Below are positions 1 through 5,995 of a stretch of DNA of 7,540 bases, piece after piece. The stretch lies in the NCBI GenBank assembly GCA_026987225.1, contig JALSNB010000306.1, positions 1 through 7,540 on the forward strand, given 5' to 3'. Numbering within the stretch: position 1 is the first letter of the stretch; each line of letters begins with the position of its first letter. The stretch comes from Caldisericaceae bacterium. Lineage in GTDB: Bacteria > Caldisericota > Caldisericia > Caldisericales > Caldisericaceae. The position numbers and the translations under genes were made by a program. A model generated the notes under the pieces. The model made no database searches, had not been told where the DNA came from, and was given only the letters and a program-made list of their open reading frames with translations.

Positions 1-480
1 ACACCCGGAGCCCTGATATCGCATAAAAGCGAACTGAAAGGGCAAGTTGCGGCAATATACCAATCAATGAGCGCATTCATAAATGCAAACGTCCCGATTT
101 TATCCGTAATAACCGGTGAAGGAGGGAGTCTCGGTGCATTGGGAATAGGTATTTCGGACAGGCTTTTAATGATGGAATATGCGTATTTTGCAGTAATATC
201 GCCTGAAGCAGCCTCGGCGGTGCTGTTCAAAAATACAAACAACAAGGAGTTTATAGCGGACGAACTCGGCATTACGGCAGAAAGGCTTACCGCTCTGAAT
301 ATTGTCGACGGCATAATAGAGGAACCCATAGGAGGCGCTCACAGATTTAAAGAGGAAGCAATAAAAAATATGGAGAAAACTCTTGAAAAAGAGCTCGATT
401 TCCTGAAAAAAGAACCTGTTTCCGATTTAAAGAAAAAACGGTTTGAGAAATTCAGAAATATCGGTGTTTACAGTATTTAG
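1..480 (+). CDS. accA: Acetyl-CoA carboxylase carboxyltransferase alpha subunit (AccA-type), C-terminal part
   Basis: Partial gene: the reading frame is open from base 1 and ends with TAG at 478-480, giving 159 residues. The AccA family (about 320 residues) carries, with the beta subunit AccD, the transfer of carboxyl from carboxybiotin to acetyl-CoA in the cytoplasm, making malonyl-CoA. Seen here: TPGA at the left edge, GEGGSLGALGIGISDR (oxyanion-hole glycine region), VISPEAAS, EEPIGGAHR, and a C-terminus ending KKKRFEKFRNIG, all in the order expected for AccA. Two family motifs are altered: the stretch after TPGA reads LISHKSELKGQ where AccA usually has a YPG...EERGQ-like loop, and GEGGSLGA replaces the usual GEGGSGGA. 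The N-terminal half, and whether it is fused to an AccD domain, lie outside the window. It is followed after 11 bases by the next gene, so it is probably co-transcribed with ptb-buk. Family assignment is strong; the exact acyl-CoA substrate is less sure. Confidence 0.88.
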   Translation, partial: TPGALISHKSELKGQVAAIYQSMSAFINANVPILSVITGEGGSLGALGIGISDRLLMMEYAYFAVISPEAASAVLFKNTNNKEFIADELGITAERLTALNIVDGIIEEPIGGAHRFKEEAIKNMEKTLEKELDFLKKEPVSDLKKKRFEKFRNIGVYSI

Positions 481-481
481 C

Positions 482-487
482 GGAGGT
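482..487 (+). promoter_or_regulatory. Shine-Dalgarno site for the small membrane protein gene
   Basis: GGAGGT lies 4 bases before the ATG at 492 and directly after the accA stop. This strong site is the main argument that the short, unrecognised ORF downstream is a real gene. Confidence 0.75.
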
Positions 488-491
488 AAAT

Positions 492-794
492 ATGAAAATC
501 GAAAAAAAGCTTACTCTGCTCTGCATAGCGGTTTCAAGTCTTATTATCATTCCGTCAATTTTATTTAACAAACCAATCATTGCGCTGCTCGGACTGATTA
601 TTGATTTTCTTCCCACCATATTCGGATGGGTGAGAAAAGCAATAACCACAGTATCTTTCCCTTTGGCCTACACAATAACCGTGATATTCGCATATCTCAT
701 ATTTCTCATATGGCTTTTTGCACCGCGCGTAGTTGCGGCAAGAGTCCTGTTTTCGGAATTCTGGTTTCTTTCCGTAATAGCAAGATCGGAATAG
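492..794 (+). CDS. Small hydrophobic membrane protein, unrecognised
   Basis: A 100-residue protein that I do not recognise. A short basic start (MKIEKK) is followed by hydrophobic segments at roughly residues 7-24, 27-46 and 55-79, the last being the most convincing membrane helix, and a less hydrophobic tail with two arginines and aromatic residues (82-100). Two to three membrane spans are plausible. Support for it being real: a strong GGAGGT site, an 11-base gap after accA, a stop codon that overlaps the Shine-Dalgarno site of ptb, and same-strand placement inside a compact operon. Minus-strand frames across the same bases exist but lack a comparable ribosome site. Its position between a carboxyltransferase subunit and the acyl-phosphate enzymes suggests a membrane role linked to that metabolism, for example an accessory or transport function, but the sequence shows no functional motif. 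It is longer and has more spans than the single-span gamma subunit of sodium-pumping decarboxylases, so I do not call it that. Confidence 0.7.
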   Translation: MKIEKKLTLLCIAVSSLIIIPSILFNKPIIALLGLIIDFLPTIFGWVRKAITTVSFPLAYTITVIFAYLIFLIWLFAPRVVAARVLFSEFWFLSVIARSE

Positions 795-798
795 GAGG
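793..798 (+). promoter_or_regulatory. Shine-Dalgarno site that decides the ptb start
   Basis: AGGAGG overlaps the stop codon (792-794) of the preceding gene. It lies only 2 bases before the ATG at 801 but 8 bases before the in-frame ATG at 807. Spacing therefore favours 807 as the start of ptb, two codons shorter than the longest frame. Confidence 0.8.
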
Positions 799-806
799 TT
801 ATGAAA

Positions 807-1712
807 ATGATTAAAAAATTGGAAGACATGGAAAAGCTCATAAAGAGCAAAACAAGAAAAAAGATTGCAATCGCACTGGGAGAAGACGCACATACGCTCA
901 AAGCTGCGGAAATGGGTATTAAAAAAGGACTGTTCAGCGTTACCAATTTTGCAAGAAAGGCAAATGCGGAACAAACGGCCTTAAAAGAAAAAATAGACAT
1001 ATCCCTTATGGAAATTATTGACGTAAAAACAGAAAAAGAAGCAATAGAAAAAGCGGTGAAAGACGTTAGGGAAGGACGCGCAAACGTCCTTATGAAGGGA
1101 AGCTGCAGCTCGGCTAACTACTTAAGGGGAATCCTAAACAAGGAGTGGGGACTTCTTCCCGAAGGAAAGCTCCTTTCAAACGCGGCATTCGTAGAAATCC
1201 CCACATATCATAAACTGCTCATTATGTCCGACCCCGGAGTTATTATCAAACCGACGCTCGACATGAAGATCAAACAGATAAATTACTGCACCGAGATTGC
1301 ACACAAATTAGGCATCACAGAGCCGAAAGTTGCGATACTTTCAGCCGTTGAAACGGTAAATCCGAAAATGGAATCCACAATAGATGCGGCAATTATAGCG
1401 AAAATGAACAAAAGAGGACAGATAAAAGGTTGCATTATCGACGGCCCGCTTGCAATGGACCTTGCGATTTCAAAAGAGGCGGCCGAAATAAAGAAAGTAA
1501 AATCCGATGTTGCAGGCGATGCTGACATCCTGATATTCCCGAACATCGAATCAGGAAACGCAGTTTACAAAACAATGACAAAATTAGCGCACGCAAAAAC
1601 AGCGGGAGTATTGTTAGGCACAACGGCACCGTGCGTTCTTCCGTCGCGTGCGGATTCTGTAGAAACAAAATTCTATTCACTGCTTGCCGCAGTAGCGATT
1701 TCCGGTGATTAA
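807..1712 (+). CDS. ptb: Phosphate butyryltransferase (PTA/PTB family)
   Basis: Cytoplasmic enzyme that exchanges CoA for phosphate on butyryl-CoA or related short or branched acyl-CoAs, making acyl-phosphate for the kinase encoded next. From the chosen ATG it has 301 residues, the usual Ptb length; the longest frame begins at 801. Family motifs in order: an N-terminal segment with KIAIALGED, NVLMKGSCSSANYLRG near residue 100, the MSDPGVIIKP segment, PKVAILSAVETVNPKM, the GQIKGCIIDGPLAMD stretch near 200, VAGDADILIFPNIESGN, and SRADSVETKFYSL at the C-terminus. The IDGPLAMD and AGDADIL motifs separate this from unrelated acyltransferases. The adjoining butyrate kinase gene makes Ptb far more likely than phosphate acetyltransferase. 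In-vivo substrate could be butyryl-, isobutyryl-, isovaleryl- or propionyl-CoA; sequence alone cannot tell. Only one base separates its stop from the buk ATG, so translation is probably coupled. Confidence 0.94.
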   Translation: MIKKLEDMEKLIKSKTRKKIAIALGEDAHTLKAAEMGIKKGLFSVTNFARKANAEQTALKEKIDISLMEIIDVKTEKEAIEKAVKDVREGRANVLMKGSCSSANYLRGILNKEWGLLPEGKLLSNAAFVEIPTYHKLLIMSDPGVIIKPTLDMKIKQINYCTEIAHKLGITEPKVAILSAVETVNPKMESTIDAAIIAKMNKRGQIKGCIIDGPLAMDLAISKEAAEIKKVKSDVAGDADILIFPNIESGNAVYKTMTKLAHAKTAGVLLGTTAPCVLPSRADSVETKFYSLLAAVAISGD

Positions 1713-1713
1713 T

Positions 1714-2778
1714 ATGAGAATACTTGTAATCAATCCGGGTTCGACATCCACAAAACTCAGTATTTTTGAAGATGAAAAGGAAATTCTCAAAACAAAAATC
1801 CCCCATTCGAAAGAGGAACTTTCGCCCTTCAAAAAAATATCCGATCAATTCGAATTCAGAAAGAACATTATCCTTGATTTCCTCAAAAAAAACGGATACA
1901 AAATCGAGGATTTCGATGCGATAGGCGCACGCGGGGGAAATACGCATCCGCTCGAATCTGGAGTTTACAGAATAAACGAGAAAATGGTGAATGACCTGAT
2001 AAGCCTCAAATACGGTGCACACGCTTCGAACCTCGGAGCGCCACTTGCATATGCACTTTCCGAAAAGGCACATATACCGTCTTTCATCGTGGATCCCGTA
2101 ATTGTTGACGAAATGCAACCCGTAGCAAAAATTACAGGCCTGAAAGGAATAGAAAGAGAGGCGAGGGATCATCCGTTAAACCAGAAAGCTGCGGCAAGAG
2201 AAGCGGCAAAAGAGATAGGAATTACATACGAAAAAGGTAATTTTATCGTTGCACATCTCGGCGGCGGCATATCCGTTGCCTCCCATAAAAAAGGAAAGAT
2301 GATTGACGAAAACAACGCACTGAACGGAGACGGGCCGTTCTCGCCGGAGCGCGCCGGAGACCTTCCCAACATTGCCGTTGTAAACCTCTGCTTTTCCGGA
2401 AAATACACAAAGGATCAAATCAAAAAAATGCTTGCAGGCAAAGGCGGGCTCGTTTCCCATCTCGGGACAAACTCCCTTGTGGAAGTGCTAAAAAGAATTG
2501 AAAAAGGTGACAAATACGCAAAACTCATATTCGATGCAATGGTTTACCAAATAGCAAAAGAAATTGGAAAGCATGCCGTCGTGTTGAAAGGGAATGTGGA
2601 CGGTATTGTTCTCACCGGAGGGCTTGCAAATTCCAAAGAGCTTGTCGAACAGATCAAAGATTACGTATCATTTATTGCACCGGTATTCGTATACCCCGGG
2701 GAACACGAAATGGAAGCAATTGCAAGAGGCGTTCGGCTTGCACTGAAAGGAGAAGAAGAAATTAAGGAATATCAATGA
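1714..2778 (+). CDS. buk: Butyrate kinase (acetate/propionate kinase family)
   Basis: Cytoplasmic kinase that converts butyryl-phosphate (or a related acyl-phosphate) and ADP to the free acid and ATP, completing the Ptb-Buk substrate-level phosphorylation step. From ATG 1714 it has 354 residues, typical for Buk. It begins MRILVINPGSTSTK, the family's first phosphate-binding signature, then shows GARGG near residue 72, the HASNLGAPLA stretch, FIVDPVIVDE near 125, VAHLGGGISVASH near 180 with the conserved His, GDGPFSPERAGDLP near 206-218, LCFSGKYT, GKGGLVSHLGTN, and DGIVLTGGLA and APVFVYPGEHEMEA near the C-terminus. A GTG at 1705 in the same frame would overlap the ptb end and add three residues; the ATG at 1714 puts the conserved start at the N-terminus as in relatives. 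The ribosome site is weak (CCGGTG), consistent with coupling to ptb. Nothing in the sequence suggests inactivation. Confidence 0.95.
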   Translation: MRILVINPGSTSTKLSIFEDEKEILKTKIPHSKEELSPFKKISDQFEFRKNIILDFLKKNGYKIEDFDAIGARGGNTHPLESGVYRINEKMVNDLISLKYGAHASNLGAPLAYALSEKAHIPSFIVDPVIVDEMQPVAKITGLKGIEREARDHPLNQKAAAREAAKEIGITYEKGNFIVAHLGGGISVASHKKGKMIDENNALNGDGPFSPERAGDLPNIAVVNLCFSGKYTKDQIKKMLAGKGGLVSHLGTNSLVEVLKRIEKGDKYAKLIFDAMVYQIAKEIGKHAVVLKGNVDGIVLTGGLANSKELVEQIKDYVSFIAPVFVYPGEHEMEAIARGVRLALKGEEEIKEYQ

Positions 2779-3974
2779 AATACGATTTTGACAGAGTTAT
2801 AAATAGAAAAGGCACAGCATCCCTGAAATGGGACGGAACAAAATCCATTTTCGGCAGAGACGATATCCTTCCGCTGTGGGTTGCCGATATGGATTTTCAA
2901 GTGGCAAAACCGATAACGGATGCAATCAAAAAGAGAGTGGAGCACGGAATATTCGGATACACAACCGAATGGGAATCACTGAAAGAAGCGGTAGCGGATA
3001 GAGTAAAAAGAAAATACGATTGGGAAATAAAGCCGGAATGGATAATTTTTACGCCCGGTGTCGTATCCGCTGTTTCCACTGCTGTAAAAGCATTTACTCA
3101 CACAGGTGACGAGGTTATCCTGCAAACACCCGCATATTACCCGTTCTATTGGGCCATTCAAAAGAACGGCTGCATCGTAAGCGATAATCCGTTAAAATTT
3201 GAAAACGGCCGTTACAAAATGGATTTTGAAAATTTGGCAAGCAAATTTCTGCCGCACGATGACATAAAACATACGCCTTCGAGAGTAAAAGCCGCAATCC
3301 TTTGCAGTCCGCATAACCCGACCGGTAGGGTGTGGACAAAAAAGGAACTCGAGAAATTCGGGGAAATAGTTTCAGAAAACGGTGCGATAGTAATATCGGA
3401 CGAAATACACTGCGAAATAGTTTACGACGGACACAAACATACACCGTTTGCCTCCATATCGAAAGAATTCGAACAAAATTCGATTACCTGCATGTCCCCG
3501 AGCAAAACGTTCAATCTTGCGGGACTTGCCGCATCGTCGATCATCATACCGAACGACAGCATAAGAAAGAAATTTTTGGAAGCGACGGAAGACAGAATAA
3601 TGGGGAGTGTCAACGTTCTCGGACTCGTTGCAATGGAAGCAGCCTACAGATACGGCGACGAATGGCTTAATCAAATGTTAACTTACCTGAAAGGAAATCT
3701 CGAATTTTTAAAAAAATACGTAAAAGAACGGATTCCACAGATAAAGGTTGTAGAGCCGGAAGGGACATACCTCGTATGGATGAATTTCAGGGCTCTCGGA
3801 ATGAACAAAAAAGAACTGCACGATTTTCTGATAAATAAAGCAAGGGTAGGGCTTGACGACGGATACTTTTTCGGAAAAAACGGAGAAGGATTCGAAAGGA
3901 TAAATATTGCATGCCCGAGATCCGTGTTAAAGGAAGCGTTAATGCGTATAAAAAAAGCGATAAATGAAAAGTAA
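2775..3974 (+). CDS. patB: PatB/MalY-family PLP-dependent aminotransferase or C-S lyase
   Basis: A 399-residue fold-type I PLP enzyme of the size usual for PatB/MalY. Members cleave the C-S bond of cystathionine or cysteine conjugates, giving a thiol, ammonia and a 2-oxoacid; some act as aminotransferases. Seen: the N-terminal LPLWVADMDF typical of this branch, GIFGYT near 58, the TPAYYPF cofactor-ring segment near 118-124, CSPHNPTGRVW with Asn181, ISDEIHCEIVYDGHKHTPF with Asp209, and SPSKTFNLAGLAAS with Lys244 as the predicted Schiff-base lysine. A C-terminal Arg in NIACPRSVL fits the substrate carboxylate site. The LWVADMDF and SDEIHCEI motifs point to PatB/MalY rather than general aspartate-type aminotransferases. 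Its ATG overlaps the buk stop as ATGA, with AAGGA at 2764-2768. Within the operon it might supply 2-oxoacids that become acyl-CoA for Ptb-Buk, which is inference. Cystathionine beta-lyase is the likeliest specific activity but is unproven. Confidence 0.88.
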   Translation: MKYDFDRVINRKGTASLKWDGTKSIFGRDDILPLWVADMDFQVAKPITDAIKKRVEHGIFGYTTEWESLKEAVADRVKRKYDWEIKPEWIIFTPGVVSAVSTAVKAFTHTGDEVILQTPAYYPFYWAIQKNGCIVSDNPLKFENGRYKMDFENLASKFLPHDDIKHTPSRVKAAILCSPHNPTGRVWTKKELEKFGEIVSENGAIVISDEIHCEIVYDGHKHTPFASISKEFEQNSITCMSPSKTFNLAGLAASSIIIPNDSIRKKFLEATEDRIMGSVNVLGLVAMEAAYRYGDEWLNQMLTYLKGNLEFLKKYVKERIPQIKVVEPEGTYLVWMNFRALGMNKKELHDFLINKARVGLDDGYFFGKNGEGFERINIACPRSVLKEALMRIKKAINEK

Positions 3975-4845
3975 ACGTGTAAAATTAGTAGCTTTTGCCG
4001 TTTTTCTGTTAATACTGATTACATCTTTCGGCATCACACCGGTAAGAGAAAAGGTAAACAGCTCAACGGAACTCTTAAAATACTCGATCAAAGAAAAAGT
4101 AAAAGGCAGGGCCGAACTCTTTAAATACACTTTCCCTCATTGCCCGTTTGTTATTTCCCCTGTTACAAATAATGCACCCATAGCTAATAATAACGATGCG
4201 GTTTTGTTTATTCACGATATTTCTCCTATATACTTCAATTACCTGAAAGAAATCGATAAAACAGTAAGGGCAAATCACTTCGAGAAATTCACGTACCTAT
4301 TTCTAATTACGTATCATCACGGAAAATACAACCTCGCAAACTATCCGAAATTCGTAAACTATTTGAAACAAATGGAAAAAGCGGGATACCACATGGAATA
4401 CCACGCTTACAAGCATAACGGTGCGGAATTTTGCTGCACTGGAAAAGAAGCGGAATACAAACTTGATGCATCACTTGCAATACTGAAAAAGTGCGGCTTT
4501 CGAAACGTAAATTTGTTTTTCCCTCCGCACGGCATAATTACAAAAAGCGCCATAAATGTTTTTCTGAACCATCACATTGCAGTAATCACAAAACGCATTC
4601 TGTTTGTCCCCACCCCAAAAGGGCTTAAAGCGTATCCGACAGACAATCAGGAATATACATGGTACATAAAGGAAAAACAGCTTCCAGGTAAGCTCAAGCG
4701 GGCAAAACTAAACTATTCCATGGCATTAAAAAACGGAGAGCTTTTCTGCCTTTCCGTTCATCCCGGGGCGGTAAATACCACAGCAGGCATGAAATTTCTA
4801 AAAGAAATGCTGCAATTCATAAACAATAAAAAGAACAATCCTTAA
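3964..4845 (+). CDS. Membrane-anchored polysaccharide deacetylase-like protein (DUF2334/NodB-like)
   Basis: A 293-residue protein with a basic N-terminus and one hydrophobic segment (about residues 8-24), fitting a signal anchor that places the rest outside the membrane. No lipobox cysteine is evident. After a linker of about 50 residues, a NodB-like domain can be traced: AVLFIHDISP with Asp85 in the place of the metal Asp; EYHAYKH with His147 and His151 spaced as in the H-x3-H metal motif; NLFFPPHG near 183-190; and LSVHPG with His266 matching the late histidine. The IHDISP form is closer to DUF2334 proteins than to classic peptidoglycan or chitin deacetylases. Probable role: deacetylation or related hydrolysis of a surface glycan; substrate unknown. 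Its ATG lies inside the last codons of the PatB-like gene (11-base overlap) with no clear Shine-Dalgarno site, so it probably depends on translational coupling. Two adjacent cysteines (157-158) are present; whether they are disulfide-bonded is unknown. Confidence 0.72.
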   Translation: MKSKRVKLVAFAVFLLILITSFGITPVREKVNSSTELLKYSIKEKVKGRAELFKYTFPHCPFVISPVTNNAPIANNNDAVLFIHDISPIYFNYLKEIDKTVRANHFEKFTYLFLITYHHGKYNLANYPKFVNYLKQMEKAGYHMEYHAYKHNGAEFCCTGKEAEYKLDASLAILKKCGFRNVNLFFPPHGIITKSAINVFLNHHIAVITKRILFVPTPKGLKAYPTDNQEYTWYIKEKQLPGKLKRAKLNYSMALKNGELFCLSVHPGAVNTTAGMKFLKEMLQFINNKKNNP

Positions 4846-4850
4846 ACTGA

Positions 4851-5525
4851 ATGGAAAAAGAGTTTTTCTTCAAAGAAAAATTGCATTTCGGCAACACCGT
4901 TATATACAAATATACGTTTGGCCCGCTCGATACGAATTGCTATTTGTTGGAAAACGGCGGAGAGTGGCTGGCAATCGACCCTTCGTTTTTCTACCCGAAA
5001 GAAATACGCTACATAACGGATGTTTTGGATAAGGAAAAGGTGAAACTCAAATATATCATAAACACACACGGACATTTCGATCATATCGCAGGGGACAAAC
5101 TGCTAAAGTTAAAATATCCCCGCTCTAAAATCCTAATACACACATTGGATGCCGGAATGCTCACTTCCCCTGCAAAAAACCGCTCGAAAGAATTCGGCGT
5201 TATAGTCGAATCACCGCCCCCGGACATACTCCTTAAAGAAAATAATACAATAGAATTTGGCAGCGAAACCTTAACGGTACTTCACATATTCGGCCACACA
5301 AAAGGTAGTGTTGTGTTGAAAGGAAAAGGGTTTATTTTTAGCGGAGATACGATTTTCGCCGGAACGGTCGGCACGGCAAAGGAATATAAAAATGCATTCC
5401 AACTTATGATTAAAGGAATCAAAGAAAAAATCCTCACGCTTGAAGATAACACGGTCATATTGCCCGGACACTTCGAAAACAGCACGATAGCGGAAGAAAG
5501 AAAATACAATCCGTTTTTACAATAA
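4851..5525 (+). CDS. Metallo-beta-lactamase fold hydrolase, glyoxalase II-like
   Basis: A 224-residue cytoplasmic-looking protein with a complete MBL metal site: THGHFDH (His73, His75, Asp77, His78), His149 in IFGHTKGSV, Asp166 in FSGDTIFAGTVG, and His207 in LPGHFENST. The N-terminal TFGPLDTNCYLLE with AIDPS is typical of the glyoxalase II/YcbL-type subgroup, as is the end ST...EERKYNPFL. Family members hydrolyse thioesters such as S-lactoylglutathione or other acyl-thiols; the substrate here is unknown. A thioesterase activity on CoA or thiol esters would suit a Ptb-Buk operon, but that is inference. No signal peptide is seen. It starts 5 bases after the previous stop without a recognisable ribosome site. 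The stop codon sits one base from the 3' end of the convergent tmRNA gene, leaving no room for an intrinsic terminator between them. It lacks the C-terminal domain of full human-type glyoxalase II. Confidence 0.88.
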   Translation: MEKEFFFKEKLHFGNTVIYKYTFGPLDTNCYLLENGGEWLAIDPSFFYPKEIRYITDVLDKEKVKLKYIINTHGHFDHIAGDKLLKLKYPRSKILIHTLDAGMLTSPAKNRSKEFGVIVESPPPDILLKENNTIEFGSETLTVLHIFGHTKGSVVLKGKGFIFSGDTIFAGTVGTAKEYKNAFQLMIKGIKEKILTLEDNTVILPGHFENSTIAEERKYNPFLQ

Positions 5526-5526
5526 A

Positions 5527-5880
5527 TGGTGGAGGTGGCGGGAGTTGAACCCGCGTCCGGATAAACACTACATACCGCCAAGCTACAGGCTTAGTCGCTC
5601 TTTAATTTCTTCTCCCCGTTCCGGAGCGACACGGATCGGAGAGAATAGCCCGATTTAATTACGCAGCAGGTTTGGCTCGGGCGAACCTTGCCGCTGCGGC
5701 CCGCAAGCCTGCGTTTTGGAGCTTCTGCGGGCTGGAAGCATCCAAAACGTTAGCTGACTTAAGCAGCTAAAGCAAAATTATTTTCGGCGTTTATTTTTTC
5801 GGTGGATTTTTAAAGAGGCCAACCACCATCCTCTGCCTGCGTCGGTATGCTTTGCTTATCCGTCGAACCCCAGCACCCCC
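5527..5880 (-). ncRNA. ssrA: Transfer-messenger RNA (tmRNA, 10Sa RNA)
   Basis: One-piece tmRNA, 354 bases, which rescues stalled ribosomes with SmpB and tags the stalled peptide for proteolysis. On the minus strand the 5' end reads GGGGGUGCUGGGGUUCGACG, the hallmark start, and the 3' end carries an encoded CCA (5529-5527). Acceptor stem: GGGGGUG pairs with CACCUCC with one G-U. T arm: CGGG-UUCAACU-CCCG. Long helix 2 is visible as GGAUAA with UUAUCC and GCAUACCG with CGGUAUGU. The tag stop codon sits in a hairpin loop closed by UUAGCUG/CAGCUAA. Downstream, GUUUUGGA pairs with UCCAAAAC and GCCCGCA with UGCGGGC, the pattern of pseudoknot 2. A promoter lies at 5893-5920. No intrinsic terminator was found past the 3' end; transcripts would run antisense into the MBL gene. 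No intron or two-piece arrangement is seen. Confidence 0.98.
5759..5788 (-). other. tmRNA tag-peptide reading frame
   Basis: Read on the minus strand from resume codon GCC (5788-5786) to TAA (5761-5759), the tag is AENNFALAA. The resume codon was placed because UAAAC (5793-5789) just before it aligns with the UAGUC element before the E. coli resume codon. The ALAA end is the standard degradation signal read by ClpXP-type proteases. The frame is also open upstream, so the first residue is a prediction. Confidence 0.85.
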
Positions 5881-5892
5881 ATACGCATTAAT

Positions 5893-5920
5893 ATTATAAC
5901 ATAAACGGAAAATTTGTACA
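5893..5920 (-). promoter_or_regulatory. Predicted sigma-70-type ssrA promoter with extended -10
   Basis: On the minus strand, TATAAT (5898-5893) is a perfect -10 box preceded by TGT, forming an extended -10. TGTACA (5920-5915) matches the -35 consensus at four of six positions, with a 16-base spacer. The mature tmRNA 5' end lies 12 bases past the -10, so a short processed leader is likely. The AT-rich duplicated stretch further upstream (5930-5992) could act as an UP element, which is inference. Confidence 0.75.
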
Positions 5921-5941
5921 TATCCTTTAATTTTTACAAAT
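5912..5941. repeat. 7-bp inverted repeat over the ssrA -35 region
   Basis: ATTTGTA (5912-5918) and TACAAAT (5935-5941) are exact inverted copies separated by 16 bases. The left arm overlaps the predicted ssrA -35 box, and the right arm lies in the first copy of the 31-bp duplication; TACAAAT recurs at 5966-5972 in the second copy. It could be an operator for a dimeric regulator, but chance is a fair alternative in such AT-rich DNA. Confidence 0.35.
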
Positions 5942-5992
5942 AACCGATAAAATAAAAAAGATTTTTACAAATAACCGATAAAATAAAAAAGA
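5930..5992. repeat. Perfect 31-bp tandem duplication
   Basis: Bases 5931-5961 are repeated exactly as 5962-5992; a shared A at 5930 and 5961 extends the identity by one base. The unit is AT-rich and contains TTTTTACAAATAACCGATAA. It fills the space between the ssrA promoter and the start codon of the regulator gene at 5996. No similar unit occurs elsewhere in the window. It might be a recent slippage duplication or a doubled regulatory site; identical copies favour recent origin or selection. Confidence 0.95.
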
Positions 5993-5995
5993 CAG

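Noticed and set aside
492..794. Gamma subunit of a sodium-pumping decarboxylase
   Set aside because: Such subunits usually have one N-terminal span and a charged or Pro/Ala-rich tail; this protein is hydrophobic throughout, and no beta or biotin subunit is visible.
561..1000. Minus-strand ORFs opposite the small membrane protein and ptb start
   Set aside because: They lack ribosome sites and recognisable motifs, and lie opposite genes with strong sites and family matches; they look like frame shadows.
1435..2172. Long 245-codon minus-strand ORF across the ptb-buk junction
   Set aside because: It runs antisense to two unmistakable enzymes, its protein is Cys- and Phe-rich without a domain pattern, and no start signal is seen.
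3332..3670. Plus-strand 112-codon ORF inside the PatB-like gene
   Set aside because: It is an alternative frame of a well-supported gene; the composition is Arg- and Asn-rich and unlike a real protein.
5527..5560. Possible separate tRNA gene, because of the T-arm and CCA end
   Set aside because: There is no D arm or anticodon arm at tRNA distance; the sequence is the 3' part of the tmRNA.
5933..5962. Promoter for the regulator using TTTACA in the first repeat copy
   Set aside because: The -35-like box is reasonable, but no -10 better than three of six matches occurs at 16-18 bases, so I did not annotate it.
5930..5992. Possible CRISPR array
   Set aside because: The two 31-bp copies are directly adjacent with no spacer, so this is a simple tandem duplication.
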